Below, piece by piece: positions 7,783 to 17,544 of a stretch of 64,000 bases of DNA. This DNA is from an uncultured Lachnospiraceae bacterium (GTDB lineage Bacteria > Bacillota > Clostridia > Lachnospirales > Lachnospiraceae): contig OMXP01000005.1 in assembly GCA_900315055.1 (NCBI GenBank), forward strand, positions 1-64,000, in the 5' to 3' direction. The stretch's first letter is position 1, and each line of letters begins with the position of its first letter. The notes under the pieces were generated by a model. It searched no databases. It saw only the letters and a list, made by a program, of their open reading frames with translations, and was not told where the DNA came from. A program made the position numbers and the translations under genes.

Positions 7783-9024
7783 TCAAAGAGAAATGCCGCA
7801 GCCTTTGCACAGCTCCCGTGCGCTTTCGACGGAATCGACGCCCGTCCTGTTCTTGATCGGGGCAAACTCCCTCTTCCGGTCCACCTCAAACGGCAGGCAG
7901 GAATCCATCTCGTGGATCATGTCGAGAATCAGCTGCTCGAACTTGTAGCCGTTCGGGCTCTCCGGCTTTATGTGATTTCCGAAGGGATCAAGGTACGGGA
8001 TCTTCTTCTCCACCACGTGGACCGTAAGCTTCTCGTTCATGATCTTCTCAAGGTCCTTCTCTGAGAAGAGATAGTTCAGGATCACGCCGAAGTTATAGGC
8101 GGGATCGCCCTTCCCGTTTTTCTCTTCCTTCAGCTCCGGCGTCATGTCGTAGTACTCGATGATCGAGGGCTTTCCGTCCTCGAGGCACATCGCGCCGACC
8201 TTCTCATCGGGGCTTACCTTGCGGACCACCTTGGAGGCGCAGGCGCACTTCTTCTCGATCATTGCGCCGACAAAGACCGGATCCGCAATGCGCTGCAGCA
8301 CGTTGTCGACGGCAAAGCAGTTGAGGTACTCGATGCCAAGCTCATGGCAGGTATCCACAAGGCCCGCCCTGTTCATCGAGGTAAACCAGCCGCCGTTTCC
8401 GTTCGGGCTTGTCGCGATGGTGTCCTTCTCCTCCATGTACACGCGCCCGTTGTAGTCACAGGCAGGCGCCATCTCCTGCTCGAAGAAGTACACGAACGAG
8501 GGATCATAGCCGAAGTAGTCGTGCTCCTTGAGAAATTCGCGGGTCACGGCGTCGTTCTTCTTGCTCGTCATGATAAAGAACGGGATCATGTGCCCGTCCG
8601 CTTCCCGGACAACATCCAGCGTGTTCTCGATGAGACGCTGCATGATGAAGACCGGGTGCGTGATGCCGATGTCATACATGCACTTCGGATTGTCGGAACC
8701 AAGGCGGGTTCCCATGCCGCCGGCAAGAAGCACCGCGCCGACCTTTCCCGCGCGGATGGCCTCAAGACCTGTTGCCTTAAAGTGCTCTTTGTTTTCTTCA
8801 ATCTCCGGAAGCTCCATCGCCGTAAGCGGGGTGATCTTTCCCCTCGCCGCGGTCGTCTTCCTTCTCACCTTCGGGTCTGCAAGCGCAAGGACCGAGAAGT
8901 CCAGCTCCTCGATCTGCTTTAACAGATGCTGCTTTCCGGCCTCGTCCAGTTCGTCGTAATACGCAAGGACATGCTCCTGCCCGTCCTGCTGCAGTTTTGC
9001 CATCGCTTCCTCATAGGTTATCAT
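7783..9024 (-). CDS. UDPGP-type UTP--sugar-1-phosphate uridylyltransferase
   Basis: 413 aa, ATG at 9024 with AAGGGG upstream. The nucleotide-binding loop AGGMGTRLG is at about 101-109, after a helical N-terminal region, as in the eukaryotic-type UDP-GlcNAc/UDP-sugar pyrophosphorylase family (UDPGP type 1). Further family marks are 'GNGGWF' and 'NYLFS'. It makes UDP-GlcNAc, UDP-GalNAc or UDP-glucose from UTP and the sugar 1-phosphate; sequence alone does not decide which. It is followed by galE, which fits a shared role in supplying UDP-sugars. Confidence 0.87.
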   Translation of the reverse strand: MITYEEAMAKLQQDGQEHVLAYYDELDEAGKQHLLKQIEELDFSVLALADPKVRRKTTAARGKITPLTAMELPEIEENKEHFKATGLEAIRAGKVGAVLLAGGMGTRLGSDNPKCMYDIGITHPVFIMQRLIENTLDVVREADGHMIPFFIMTSKKNDAVTREFLKEHDYFGYDPSFVYFFEQEMAPACDYNGRVYMEEKDTIATSPNGNGGWFTSMNRAGLVDTCHELGIEYLNCFAVDNVLQRIADPVFVGAMIEKKCACASKVVRKVSPDEKVGAMCLEDGKPSIIEYYDMTPELKEEKNGKGDPAYNFGVILNYLFSEKDLEKIMNEKLTVHVVEKKIPYLDPFGNHIKPESPNGYKFEQLILDMIHEMDSCLPFEVDRKREFAPIKNRTGVDSVESARELCKGCGISL

Positions 9025-9069
9025 GGTTCTTCCCCTTCCGCCCTGTGCGGTCCCCTTCCCTGTAAAGTA

Positions 9070-10185
9070 CTATCTGTTGTTCCGGCCCTCTTTTGCGAGC
9101 TCCTCGTCGAACATCTTCTGCTGGTCCTCGATCAGCTGCTTATCCTCAAAGTAGTTGATCTTCATGTGATCTTTCACTTCGGAGAGCGTCTGCGCCGCCT
9201 TCTTCTCGCCGGCCTCGGTTCCCTGCTTCAGGATCTCGTAGACGTAGGCGATGTCCTTCTCGTACTCCTTGCGCTTGTTGCGGATGGGCTCGAGGGTCTC
9301 CTGCAGGACGTTGTTCAGGAACTTCTTCACCTTCACGTCGCCAAGGCCGCCTCTTCTGTAGTGGTCCTTGACCTCATCGAGGTTCTTGTACTCCGGCCAG
9401 AACTCCTCGAAGTGCTCCGGCTTTGCAAAGGCATCGAGGTAGGTGAACACGGTGTTCCCCTCGATCTTTCCGGGATCCTCGATGCGAAGATGCCCCGGAT
9501 CCGTATACATGCTCATGACCTTCTTCTTGATGTCCTTCGGCTCCTCGGACAGGTAGATGCAGTTGCCAAGGGACTTCGACATCTTCTCCTTGCCGTCCGT
9601 TCCGGGAAGGCGAAGGCAGGCCCGGTTCTCGGGAAGCGAGATCACGGGCTCCACAAGAGTCTCTCCGTAGATCGAGTTGAACTTCCGCACGATCTCTCTT
9701 GCCTGCTCGATCATCGGCTCCTGATCCTCGCCCGCGGGGACGGTCGTTGCCTTGAAGGCCGTGATGTCCGCCGCCTGGGAGATCGGGTAGGTGAAGAACC
9801 CGACCGGAATGGAATCCCCGAAGCCTCTCATGCCAAGCTCGGTCTTGACGGTGGGGTTGCGCTCCAGGCGTGCCACGGTCACCAGGTTTGCATAGTAGAA
9901 CGTCAGCTCCGTGAGCTCCGGCACCGCGCTCTGCACCACGAAGTGCACCCTGTTCGGATCAAGCCCGACTGCCAGGTAATCCAGTGCCACGTTGATGATG
10001 TTCTGGCGGACCTTCTCGGGGTTGTCCCAGTTGTCCGTCAGTGCCTGTGCATCCGCGATGAGGATGTAGATCTCGTCAAATTCGCCGGAGTTCTGCAGCT
10101 CCACCCTGCGGCGCAGGGATCCCACATAATGTCCGATATGGAGTTTGCCGGTCGGCCGGTCTCCGGTCAGAATAATTTTTCCCAT
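9070..10185 (-). CDS. trpS: Tryptophanyl-tRNA synthetase
   Basis: Class I aminoacyl-tRNA synthetase charging tRNA-Trp, 371 aa. The HIGH-type motif is KLHIGHYVG (14-22) and the KMSKS loop is intact (201-205). 'GDRPTGKLH' at the start and '[12 protein letters not shown]' in the middle are characteristic of TrpS. AGAGGT precedes the ATG at 10185. This core gene lies between UDP-sugar supply genes and the glycan cluster on the same strand, with short gaps and no visible terminator, so it may be read through from cluster A. Confidence 0.95.
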   Translation of the reverse strand: MGKIILTGDRPTGKLHIGHYVGSLRRRVELQNSGEFDEIYILIADAQALTDNWDNPEKVRQNIINVALDYLAVGLDPNRVHFVVQSAVPELTELTFYYANLVTVARLERNPTVKTELGMRGFGDSIPVGFFTYPISQAADITAFKATTVPAGEDQEPMIEQAREIVRKFNSIYGETLVEPVISLPENRACLRLPGTDGKEKMSKSLGNCIYLSEEPKDIKKKVMSMYTDPGHLRIEDPGKIEGNTVFTYLDAFAKPEHFEEFWPEYKNLDEVKDHYRRGGLGDVKVKKFLNNVLQETLEPIRNKRKEYEKDIAYVYEILKQGTEAGEKKAAQTLSEVKDHMKINYFEDKQLIEDQQKMFDEELAKEGRNNR

Positions 10186-10229
10186 TTGTTTGAACCTCTA
10201 TCCATGATAAAAATGAATACAAAGCTATC

Positions 10230-11162
10230 TTAACGAATGCTCCCGTCCCGGTCAATGAGGACGTACCCGGGCCAGAGATCGTGCAGAACGGACGGCTCCG
10301 GGACCTGGTTGTTCCGGTGACGGAACGGGCGGATCCGAAGAGCGTTGTCTCTCGGGTTCAGGCGAGATCCCCAGAAGGAAAACGTCGAGTTTGCCGTGAT
10401 GTTTGCACGGCAGAAGGACTGCAGCTGCATGTCCAGCATGTTGTCGTCCCCCTGATTGAAGTCGCAGAAGAGAACCTCTTCTCCTTTGGTTCCGAAGGTG
10501 CAGCTTCTTGCATAGTCCATGTCGTCGGAGAAGACAAAAAAGAGAGGTGTCTTTCCTTCTTCTTCGGCCCTGTCTTCCGCATAGCGGCAGGCCGCATCGT
10601 AATACTGCCTCGTGCAGATCCCGCCAAGAATCGCCGCATTGGCGCTGTCGAGGTAGTCGCCGCGCCGAAGGTGCACGCTCACCGAGAAGACGTCCGGGTC
10701 CTGCATGCGCTGCCTTACCTCTTCATTCTTTTTCCTGACGGCAGGATCGGCACTTTCCGGGAACACGAAGTCTTTCCGCAGCTCTCCCATGATGTCCCAG
10801 TAATACTTGTTGCACGCAAAGTACCCGGACAGGTACACGTTGTCCATCGAGAAGATCTCCCCGTGGTACATCTTTGACTCGGTAAAGACACGGCTCTTTC
10901 CAAGCTTCTTCTTTACCCTGTCGAGGAACGACCCTGTCCCCGCAAGAGCATCCCGTTCCTTCTTTGTGGCGACATCCATCGGCAGGTTCACGAACCGGGA
11001 GAGCTCGAGGGATCTCGGGGCAAGGACCTTTTCCTGTGCCTTTTCGTCTAAAAACCAGGAGGTGTCGAGCTTTGCGTCTTTCCCGAGATCCTTCAGCTTC
11101 CGGTACAGGGCGTACTGCTGCATCTGATTGCCAAGGCCGCCCATCACACTGACAACAATCAT
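10230..11162 (-). CDS. GT11 alpha-1,2-fucosyltransferase-like glycosyltransferase
   Basis: 310 aa with GGAGAG upstream. It starts with the GT11 signature GGLGNQM (8-14) and has HLRRGDY at 164-170, the motif that contacts GDP-fucose, plus the late 'ANSTFSFWGSRL' motif. The family transfers L-fucose, usually alpha-1,2, to galactose or related sugars in surface glycans. The start overlaps the stop of the GH88/105-like gene by four bases (ATGA), so the two are translationally coupled. No GDP-fucose synthesis genes are in this window, so the donor must come from elsewhere. Confidence 0.88.
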   Translation of the reverse strand: MIVVSVMGGLGNQMQQYALYRKLKDLGKDAKLDTSWFLDEKAQEKVLAPRSLELSRFVNLPMDVATKKERDALAGTGSFLDRVKKKLGKSRVFTESKMYHGEIFSMDNVYLSGYFACNKYYWDIMGELRKDFVFPESADPAVRKKNEEVRQRMQDPDVFSVSVHLRRGDYLDSANAAILGGICTRQYYDAACRYAEDRAEEEGKTPLFFVFSDDMDYARSCTFGTKGEEVLFCDFNQGDDNMLDMQLQSFCRANITANSTFSFWGSRLNPRDNALRIRPFRHRNNQVPEPSVLHDLWPGYVLIDRDGSIR

Positions 11163-12205
11163 GACGTCTCTCCAAGACGGCAGGACAGAAAGGCGAGCAC
11201 CGCGCCCTGTCCCCAGGGGTAGGTGCCGTACTGCTGCCGGTACTCTCCAAAATCAATGCACTCCGCAGATGACTGCAGGACCCTGCCGCCAAAGATCTGC
11301 CGCGTCAGAGCCGATGCGACATCGGCGGCAGATCCGAGGAGCTCCCTGTCCAGGATCCCGGCATGGCACCCCTGCATCATGGCCCACCAGAGCATCCCGG
11401 TGGCCGAGGTGTCCGCAGGGCCCTCGAGGGCGGTGAGCTGCCAGGAGAAGAGGCCATCCTTTCTCCTGCACCTCGTGACATTCCCCGCAAACTGCCTGCA
11501 GTCGCTTAAAATCTTCGGATCCTTCGTGTGCACGGCAACCGCGGTCAGGCCCATGAACAGCCAGGCGGCGGCGCGTCCCCAGCCGATGATGCCGTACTTC
11601 ACACCGCTCTTTGCGTCAAACCCGTGGTAGTTGAGGCCCGTCGTCGCGTCCATCCCCTGCTGCAGGAAGTTCTCCACCTGGACTTTTGCCAGAGACATCG
11701 CCTTCTCATCGGAGAAGGCCGCGCCGTAGGATGCGAGAAACAGACTGCTCTGTCCCGCGCCGTCCGCAAAGATATACGCATTCCCGCGGCCCGCGTTGTA
11801 GATGATGCTCCCCCTCTCATCGACGGGGAGGGCAAGAAGAAAGTCGCGGATCTTTGCGGCCGCCGTTTTCCACTCCTCCTTTCCGGTGAGCTGAAAGAGC
11901 CGGACCAGCACGTACCCCGTGAGGGCATCGTCGACGAAGTGGAGGGGACTTCCGGATTGGATCCAGGCCTCCAGATAGTTCTGTGCGGCAGAGAGTGCTT
12001 CCTCCTGCCCGGATTCCACAAGCCCCAGGAGCAGGAGCCCTGCCGGCCAGAACACCGGATCCTTCGGGTCCTGACGGCGTCCGATCATTCTCTTTGCCAG
12101 TTTTTTGAGCTTCTCTTTCGTGCTCTCCTCAAAGAGGCCGACAAGCTGCCGCCCGGCCTCTTCGCACAGCTGCTGGATCAGCTCCTCTTCCGCCAGTTGT
12201 TCCAT
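11159..12205 (-). CDS. GH88/GH105-like unsaturated uronyl hydrolase-type protein
   Basis: 348 aa; AAAGGGGGAG before the ATG. An (alpha/alpha)6-barrel pattern is suggested by repeated helical pairs. The motif 'FADGAGQSSLFLASYG' carries the Asp expected of the GH105 acid/base residue. 'GWGRAAAWLFMGL' matches the GWGR..G/A W motif, and 'DTSATGMLWWAM' the late helix. No signal peptide is visible, so it should be cytoplasmic. The family releases unsaturated uronic acids made by polysaccharide lyases. Inside a biosynthetic operon, coupled to a fucosyltransferase, it may trim or recycle the organism's own glycan. Substrate unknown. Confidence 0.75.
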   Translation of the reverse strand: MEQLAEEELIQQLCEEAGRQLVGLFEESTKEKLKKLAKRMIGRRQDPKDPVFWPAGLLLLGLVESGQEEALSAAQNYLEAWIQSGSPLHFVDDALTGYVLVRLFQLTGKEEWKTAAAKIRDFLLALPVDERGSIIYNAGRGNAYIFADGAGQSSLFLASYGAAFSDEKAMSLAKVQVENFLQQGMDATTGLNYHGFDAKSGVKYGIIGWGRAAAWLFMGLTAVAVHTKDPKILSDCRQFAGNVTRCRRKDGLFSWQLTALEGPADTSATGMLWWAMMQGCHAGILDRELLGSAADVASALTRQIFGGRVLQSSAECIDFGEYRQQYGTYPWGQGAVLAFLSCRLGETS

Positions 12206-12215
12206 GTCTCCCCCT

Positions 12216-13736
12216 TTATCCCTTTTTCAGTCTCTGCCGGACCAGACCGAACAGGTACTGCGCCTCCCCGGATCGTCCGAACAGAACAAGAAAGATGCCG
12301 TTGTAGATCAGCGTGATGAGAATGACCATCAGAAGGAAGGTTCCGATGGACAGGTTCGCGATCACATGATTTGCGATCACCTGGCAGAGCCCCGTGCACA
12401 GCACCACGACGGCAAGGTATTTCACCGAGTCGATGAAGTACCCGGAAGCCTTCCTGTCAAAGCAGACGCGGTAGATGATGAACGGCTTTGTCACGTTTGC
12501 GATAAGACCCGAGATGACGGTTCCGACGTAGATCCCGGCAAGGCCGATCACCTGCACAAGCCAGATGGAGAGCACGAGGTTCACGACGCCCTGGATGATC
12601 GCAAGATACCGGTCCGGCTCGAAGACGCCGGCCGCGGTCTTGTAGTTCGAGAGCACCGTCCGCTCTCCCTTAAAGTACAGGTCCGTCAGGATAAGCCCGA
12701 TGACCGACATCGGAAGCACCCAGGAATCTCCGAGCCAGAGCCGGATCAGCGGAGTCAGGAGCACGAAAAAGCCCGTCACGATGAACCCGTAGAGCCAGAC
12801 CGCAAAGAAGCGGTAAACCTTGAAGAGCTGAAACTGCTTGTCCCGGCTCTCCGTCGCGATGAGATTTCCGAAGCCCGAGATCACGTTGTTGAAGATCACG
12901 TTCACGAAGTTCGCGACCGCGTTGATGATGAGGTTGTAGTTGTCGACAAAGCCCGCAACGGAGACCTCGATGAACGAGGAGATGATGAGGCTGTCGGTCT
13001 GCAGTCTTGCGACGTCGCCGACCTTGTGGAGAACAAGGGCCTTCGTCTTCGTCCAGATCTGTCCGGACTCCTCCTTCGAGAGGGGCTTTACGTTCTTTTC
13101 CTTCAGGTACGGATAAAGTTTGTTCAGATACCAGGAGACGAAGATCTTCTGGGCAAGCTCGATGATCATGTCCGTGACGAGGTAGAACAGGAAGTTCTTC
13201 GTCACGATGATGACCACGATCTGCGCCACATCGACGATGATCTTCGTCACCGTGTTGATGTTCGTCTGGATATAGTTCTTCTGCTGCGCATTGCACAGAC
13301 TGTACTTGTAGGCGACGAAGTAGGAGCTGACGGTGTTGAACAGAAAGATCAGATAGAACAGATCCAGCTGAAAGACGGAAACGCCGGGGTTCTTGACAAG
13401 GCGCGGCAGAAACGGCACGAGAACCAGGCCGATCGCCGCGACGACGCAGGCGATCACGCGGTAGCAGATCTTGTACATCTGCATGTACGACTTGATCTTC
13501 TCCGTGTCGTTCTCCGCGACCGGCTTGTAGAGCGCAAAGTTCAGCGCCGTGCCGATGCCGAGCTCTGCCATGGACAGGATCGAGAGCACGTTCGAATACG
13601 TACTGTTGATGCCAAGCAGCGACTCCGACAGGTTCCGGATGAAAATGGTGCGCAGGACAAAGGACATCAGGGACGTTGCAGCCTGACCGATGTAGCCGAA
13701 CGCGATGTTCTTTTCCGCAAGTCTGACTCTACCCAT
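12216..13736 (-). CDS. wzx: Wzx-type polysaccharide flippase (MOP superfamily)
   Basis: 506 aa, about 12-14 hydrophobic segments across the length. The N-terminal 'KNIAFGYIGQAATSLMSFVLRTIFIRNL' region (written here in part) and 'GINSTYSNVLSILSMAELG' are typical of polysaccharide-biosynthesis members of the MATE/MOP superfamily. It flips undecaprenyl-diphosphate-linked repeat units across the membrane for polymerisation by Wzy. It lies downstream of the pyruvyltransferase gene with a 9-base gap. There is no strong ribosome site, so translation may be coupled. Confidence 0.9.
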   Translation of the reverse strand: MGRVRLAEKNIAFGYIGQAATSLMSFVLRTIFIRNLSESLLGINSTYSNVLSILSMAELGIGTALNFALYKPVAENDTEKIKSYMQMYKICYRVIACVVAAIGLVLVPFLPRLVKNPGVSVFQLDLFYLIFLFNTVSSYFVAYKYSLCNAQQKNYIQTNINTVTKIIVDVAQIVVIIVTKNFLFYLVTDMIIELAQKIFVSWYLNKLYPYLKEKNVKPLSKEESGQIWTKTKALVLHKVGDVARLQTDSLIISSFIEVSVAGFVDNYNLIINAVANFVNVIFNNVISGFGNLIATESRDKQFQLFKVYRFFAVWLYGFIVTGFFVLLTPLIRLWLGDSWVLPMSVIGLILTDLYFKGERTVLSNYKTAAGVFEPDRYLAIIQGVVNLVLSIWLVQVIGLAGIYVGTVISGLIANVTKPFIIYRVCFDRKASGYFIDSVKYLAVVVLCTGLCQVIANHVIANLSIGTFLLMVILITLIYNGIFLVLFGRSGEAQYLFGLVRQRLKKG

Positions 13737-13745
13737 ACAAAGTAC

Positions 13746-14927
13746 TCAATCTTTCAGGAGGGAGAGGATCTCCTCCCCGTTTTCTCTGGCACGGTTCATG
13801 AACAGCGGGATGGCCCCCGCAAGGTCGAAGTGGATGGCATCCTCACAGGCCATCAGGTGGTCGAAGGCTTCGATCACCTGAGAGGGATCCCGGATCGCCT
13901 GCACCGGGAGCACGAAGGACTCCCCGCCCCGAAACAGATCCTTTGCGATGCCGCGGGCCTTTACGGAGTAGCCGATGACAAGCGTCGGCACAAGGGAGGA
14001 ATAGGCCGCAATCGTCGCATGGGTCCTTGCCCCGACAAAGAAGGCGCAGTTTGCGATGATCCCCTTGAGATCCTGCGCCGGCATGTCGTCAATGAGGCGG
14101 ACTCTCTTCTCGTCCGAAAAGACCGTGGCAAGCTTCCTTAACGGCACAAGGTCGCAGCTTCTCTCCCACACGACATGCGGAATGAGGGCAACGTCCATGT
14201 CCGTTTTCTCGAGAATATGCCGGATCAGCTGCACATACCCGTTAAAGGCAGCCTCCCTGTCGGTTGCATAGTCAAGCGCCATCGGCGAGAGATTGATGCC
14301 GACGGTGTTTCCGCTCTTGAAGTCCGCAGGGAGCCGGTCCTCCGACTTTGGAAGGCAGAATGCGGGGTCCGGGACGAGGCGCACTTTCTCCTTCGGAATG
14401 CCGCAGTGTACCAGGGCCTCATACGTGATGCTCTCCCGTGCGAGGATCCTGTCATAGCGGGCAAGATCCTCCCGGATCTTCGCGTCCTTCTTTAATAGCT
14501 CCGGCTCGATGGAGCAGCCAAGGAGCATCGTCCTCGTCCCCTGACGCTGAAACATCGAATTGGCGAGCATCAGATCGCCAACCATCTCCGGATAGCAGTA
14601 ATTGTCTCCCCCGATGGAGACCGCAAGGCGCGGCTTTTCCTTCGTGAGAGGGCTGTAGCGGTAGCGAAGGAAGGACTCCTGATCCCCCGTGGCCTTCCGG
14701 TAGGCGTAGTAGGCGGCATGGGTGAGGAAGTGGTCATTCATGTGCTTCTCCTCGATAATGTCCGCCTGTTTTTTTACGTTCTCCGGAAAGTAGGAAAGAT
14801 CCTCCTGTCTGCTGTTGGTCATCAGGGTGAACCGCTGTCCCTTCAGCATACCCGCAAGGCTCTCCACGATCGCCTCACAGCCGTGGTTTCCGCTCCCCGC
14901 ATGCATATAGAACGCAAGATCTTCCAT
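13746..14927 (-). CDS. Polysaccharide pyruvyl transferase family protein
   Basis: 393 aa, GAGGAAG before the ATG at 14927. The N-terminal 'GSGNHGCEAIV' and the C-terminal 'GARTHATIAAYSSLVP' followed by 'GYSVKARGIAKDL' match the pyruvyltransferase family (CsaB/WcaK, PF04230). Predicted GT-B-like fold and cytoplasmic. Members use phosphoenolpyruvate to place a ketal pyruvate on a glycan, adding negative charge; some family members act differently. The wzx gene follows directly, which fits modification of the lipid-linked repeat before export. Confidence 0.85.
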   Translation of the reverse strand: MEDLAFYMHAGSGNHGCEAIVESLAGMLKGQRFTLMTNSRQEDLSYFPENVKKQADIIEEKHMNDHFLTHAAYYAYRKATGDQESFLRYRYSPLTKEKPRLAVSIGGDNYCYPEMVGDLMLANSMFQRQGTRTMLLGCSIEPELLKKDAKIREDLARYDRILARESITYEALVHCGIPKEKVRLVPDPAFCLPKSEDRLPADFKSGNTVGINLSPMALDYATDREAAFNGYVQLIRHILEKTDMDVALIPHVVWERSCDLVPLRKLATVFSDEKRVRLIDDMPAQDLKGIIANCAFFVGARTHATIAAYSSLVPTLVIGYSVKARGIAKDLFRGGESFVLPVQAIRDPSQVIEAFDHLMACEDAIHFDLAGAIPLFMNRARENGEEILSLLKD

Positions 14928-14998
14928 CGCTCTTCCTCAGACTTTCCTTTCCGGTCACAATGAGAGTAGTTTAGTCTCGTCCTCTTTGTCTGTCAAAA

Positions 14999-16573
14999 TT
15001 ACTGCCCGATCCGGACCACCCAGATGCCGTCGATCTGTCTGATGCTCCCTTCTGCCGGGAAGATCGCCATCTCCTGATAGTCACTGCTCTCCTCGAACGC
15101 TTCCCTGTCAAATCCCTCCGGGTAGGACTCCGCAGATACCCCGAGAAACAGCTCGATATAGCGGGAGCGGTTGTCGGGAAGAAGGTACCCGTCCTCCGTC
15201 GCCATGCCCTCCATGTCGGCAAACTCAATGCTCTCAAGATCCCTGGCATCGATCGGATTCGTCCCCTCTGTGATCGAGACATCCCCCGCGACAAGGATCG
15301 GATCCCCGTAGGTATAGCCGTCCTGCTGCTCGAGACTTGCAAGGATCCTCGTTACAAACGACTGCATCCTCCGGTCTGCAAGGTACATGCGGTAGTAGGC
15401 CTGCCCCGCAAGCCGCACCTGGAAGAAGGAGGCCGCAGAAAGGACGACCACAAGAACAAAAGACAGCACGGAGACGGCCTTCTGTCTGCTCCGCTTTCCC
15501 GGGACGGCAAGGTTCGTCAGAAGAACCACCGGGAGAAGATAGAAGCCGATGTAGCCGTAGACCATGACGGTGGTCGCCTTCTGCGTCTGAATGCTCATCA
15601 CATAGACGAGTCCTGCGGACAGCGGAACGAGCACGAGAAGGAGCAGATACAGGACAAGATAGACGGGCTTTCGATAAAGTCTCTTCTGTACCAAGACAAG
15701 GATCGCAAGGACAGCGGTCAGCACAAGAACCAGAACGCTTACAGCGGTTGCCCCGCCCTTCATGTAGCTGTCCGGGGACGTGGAAAAGTACTCGAAATAG
15801 CGGTGAATCGCCCGAAGCGCCGCCACAAGATAGGACCCCGGGGAGTTCTGCCCGATGCTCCCCATGCCCTTGTAGTCCGCAAGGCTGTAGCCGGAAAGGA
15901 CGATGGAGAAGAGATAAAGCACCATCCCGAGGGCAAGGCAGAGGATCTCCCGAAGACCCGTGCGGAGGATTTTTGCAGGCTTTTGCTCCTTCAGGACATC
16001 ATCCAGGGAGCCAAGCACCAGAAGCACCACCGCAACCGGAAAATAGGCCTGATAGAGGGCCATGGAGAGGACAAGGAATCCCGCGCCGAAAAGAAACCCG
16101 AAGCGAAAGCGCCTTGTAACATACGCCGCAAGGCAGGCAAAGAGCATCGCCATCATGAACATGGGCACGAGGTCCATATAGAACATCGCGCTTGTCAGAG
16201 GCGGAAACGTCGTCATGAGAATCCCGACAAGAACCGCAAGGGAAAGGCTCTGCACCTCAAGCAATGCCACTACAAAGCAGGCGGCAAGGGAGGCGAACAG
16301 AACTGCAGCCACCCCGTTCAGAGCCGGCGCACCCCACTTCGAGAACACCTCATGAAGAGGAAGCTGAAGCCAGCGCCCGAAATACGGCCCGCCGCCGACG
16401 TCCGGCTGGGTCATGAGATCGTCCCAGTTGATCATCTTGTTTGTGATCATAAACAGGTGGCACAGGATTCCCGCACAGAAGGCGGAAAGAAAGCAGGCCT
16501 TCAGAATCTTCGGCACCCGGTGCCAGATGGAGCGGATCGGGTCCTGCAAGGTTGTAAGTGATGATTGTTCCAT
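14999..16573 (-). CDS. GtrII-like polytopic glucosyltransferase (GT-C)
   Basis: 524 aa with about ten membrane spans. The first extracytoplasmic loop holds 'NWDDL' (Asp51/Asp52) and 'GGGPYFGRW' (60-68), matching the GtrII glucosyltransferase family (PF14264). A soluble segment of about 80 aa follows the last span. Family members move a sugar from a polyprenyl-phosphate donor to a surface glycan on the outer face of the membrane. The donor would be made by a GtrB-like enzyme, and the only one seen in this window is at 47529-48533, in cluster B. A gap of 71 bases separates it from the pyruvyltransferase gene. Confidence 0.78.
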   Translation of the reverse strand: MEQSSLTTLQDPIRSIWHRVPKILKACFLSAFCAGILCHLFMITNKMINWDDLMTQPDVGGGPYFGRWLQLPLHEVFSKWGAPALNGVAAVLFASLAACFVVALLEVQSLSLAVLVGILMTTFPPLTSAMFYMDLVPMFMMAMLFACLAAYVTRRFRFGFLFGAGFLVLSMALYQAYFPVAVVLLVLGSLDDVLKEQKPAKILRTGLREILCLALGMVLYLFSIVLSGYSLADYKGMGSIGQNSPGSYLVAALRAIHRYFEYFSTSPDSYMKGGATAVSVLVLVLTAVLAILVLVQKRLYRKPVYLVLYLLLLVLVPLSAGLVYVMSIQTQKATTVMVYGYIGFYLLPVVLLTNLAVPGKRSRQKAVSVLSFVLVVVLSAASFFQVRLAGQAYYRMYLADRRMQSFVTRILASLEQQDGYTYGDPILVAGDVSITEGTNPIDARDLESIEFADMEGMATEDGYLLPDNRSRYIELFLGVSAESYPEGFDREAFEESSDYQEMAIFPAEGSIRQIDGIWVVRIGQ

Positions 16574-16583
16574 TCGATTGATC

Positions 16584-17543
16584 TTATCTTCCAGAATACA
16601 GTTTCCGGTACAGGGACGGCATGGACAGGAGCAGGGACGATTTCACCTTGTAATCCCGCGGCAGAAAGGACAGTGCCTCCTTTGTCCGGTTCTTTCTTAC
16701 ATAGTCCCTGCAGCGCTCAAACTCTGCCGAGTAGTGCCTTGCCTCATCGGACGGCAGCTTTGCGATCTTCATCGCGGTCAGCGTCCCCGAGACGACTTTC
16801 TTTGCAAGAAGCCGTCCCCGGATCTCGCCTGAAAAGGCACCCGGCATATTTTCCTCCACCGTTTTCTCCGCCATGTCCCAGCAGGTCAGCTGATCCATGA
16901 AGGACGGGGTGAAAGGCTTTTCCATCGCACCCTCCGGGTTTACCGTGTAGTGGTAGAGGGGGCTGTCCACCAGAGCATACCTGGTTCCTGCAAGGACAAG
17001 AGAAAAGAAGAAGAGCATGTCCTCGCCGATGGTAAGTCCCCCGGCAAATCGACGCTCCCCAACCGTTTCTCTTGTAATCAGCTTGCTCCAGATCCTGGTA
17101 TCGTTTCTTTGGAGTGCCTCGAGACAGATGTCCTTTCCCGTAAAGATCTCCGTCTTCCCGGTACCGGTTCTCTCTCCCGTCGTTGTAAACGTGCACCCCG
17201 TGATCCCGGCACCGGTCTTTTGCTGCAGATGATACAGCGTTTCCACAAGCTCTGGATCCATCGCATCGTCCGCATCAAGGAAGGTCACGTACTCCCCTCT
17301 CATCGCCGAAAGGCCGGTGTTTCTCGCATCCGAGACGCCCTTCCCCTCACAGGAAAGCACACGGATCCTCGGATCGGCCCTGGCAAGAGCCTCTGCCCTC
17401 TTTCTGGTCCCGTCGGTGGAGCCATCGTCGATCACGAGGATCTCGAGGTCCGGATACGTCTGCGCAAGACAGCTTCTGAGCGCCCTTTGAATCGTCCCCT
17501 CCGCATTTTTACAGGGGATGATCACACTGATGTTCGGTTCCAT
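16584..17543 (-). CDS. GT2 family glycosyltransferase
   Basis: 319 aa; AAGGAAAGG before the ATG. GT-A fold start 'ISVIIPCKNAEGTIQRAL', first acidic motif 'VIDDGSTDG' near 38-46 and the metal-binding 'FLDADDAMD' near 90-98. The C-terminal third is helical without clear membrane spans. Transfers a sugar from an NDP donor with inversion; donor and acceptor are not deducible. It follows another GT2 gene by one base, so they probably add neighbouring sugars of the cluster A repeat unit. Confidence 0.9.
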   Translation of the reverse strand: MEPNISVIIPCKNAEGTIQRALRSCLAQTYPDLEILVIDDGSTDGTRKRAEALARADPRIRVLSCEGKGVSDARNTGLSAMRGEYVTFLDADDAMDPELVETLYHLQQKTGAGITGCTFTTTGERTGTGKTEIFTGKDICLEALQRNDTRIWSKLITRETVGERRFAGGLTIGEDMLFFFSLVLAGTRYALVDSPLYHYTVNPEGAMEKPFTPSFMDQLTCWDMAEKTVEENMPGAFSGEIRGRLLAKKVVSGTLTAMKIAKLPSDEARHYSAEFERCRDYVRKNRTKEALSFLPRDYKVKSSLLLSMPSLYRKLYSGR

Positions 17544-17544
17544 T

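Noticed and set aside
12105-14141. Long plus-strand open frame (678 codons) opposite the flippase and pyruvyltransferase genes
   Set aside because: It is antisense to two clear genes and its translation is rich in Arg, Asp, His and Val without motifs. GC-rich codon use makes such antisense frames common here; the same holds for plus-strand frames at 6385-8064, 18662-19993, 20699-22321 and 33809-35494.
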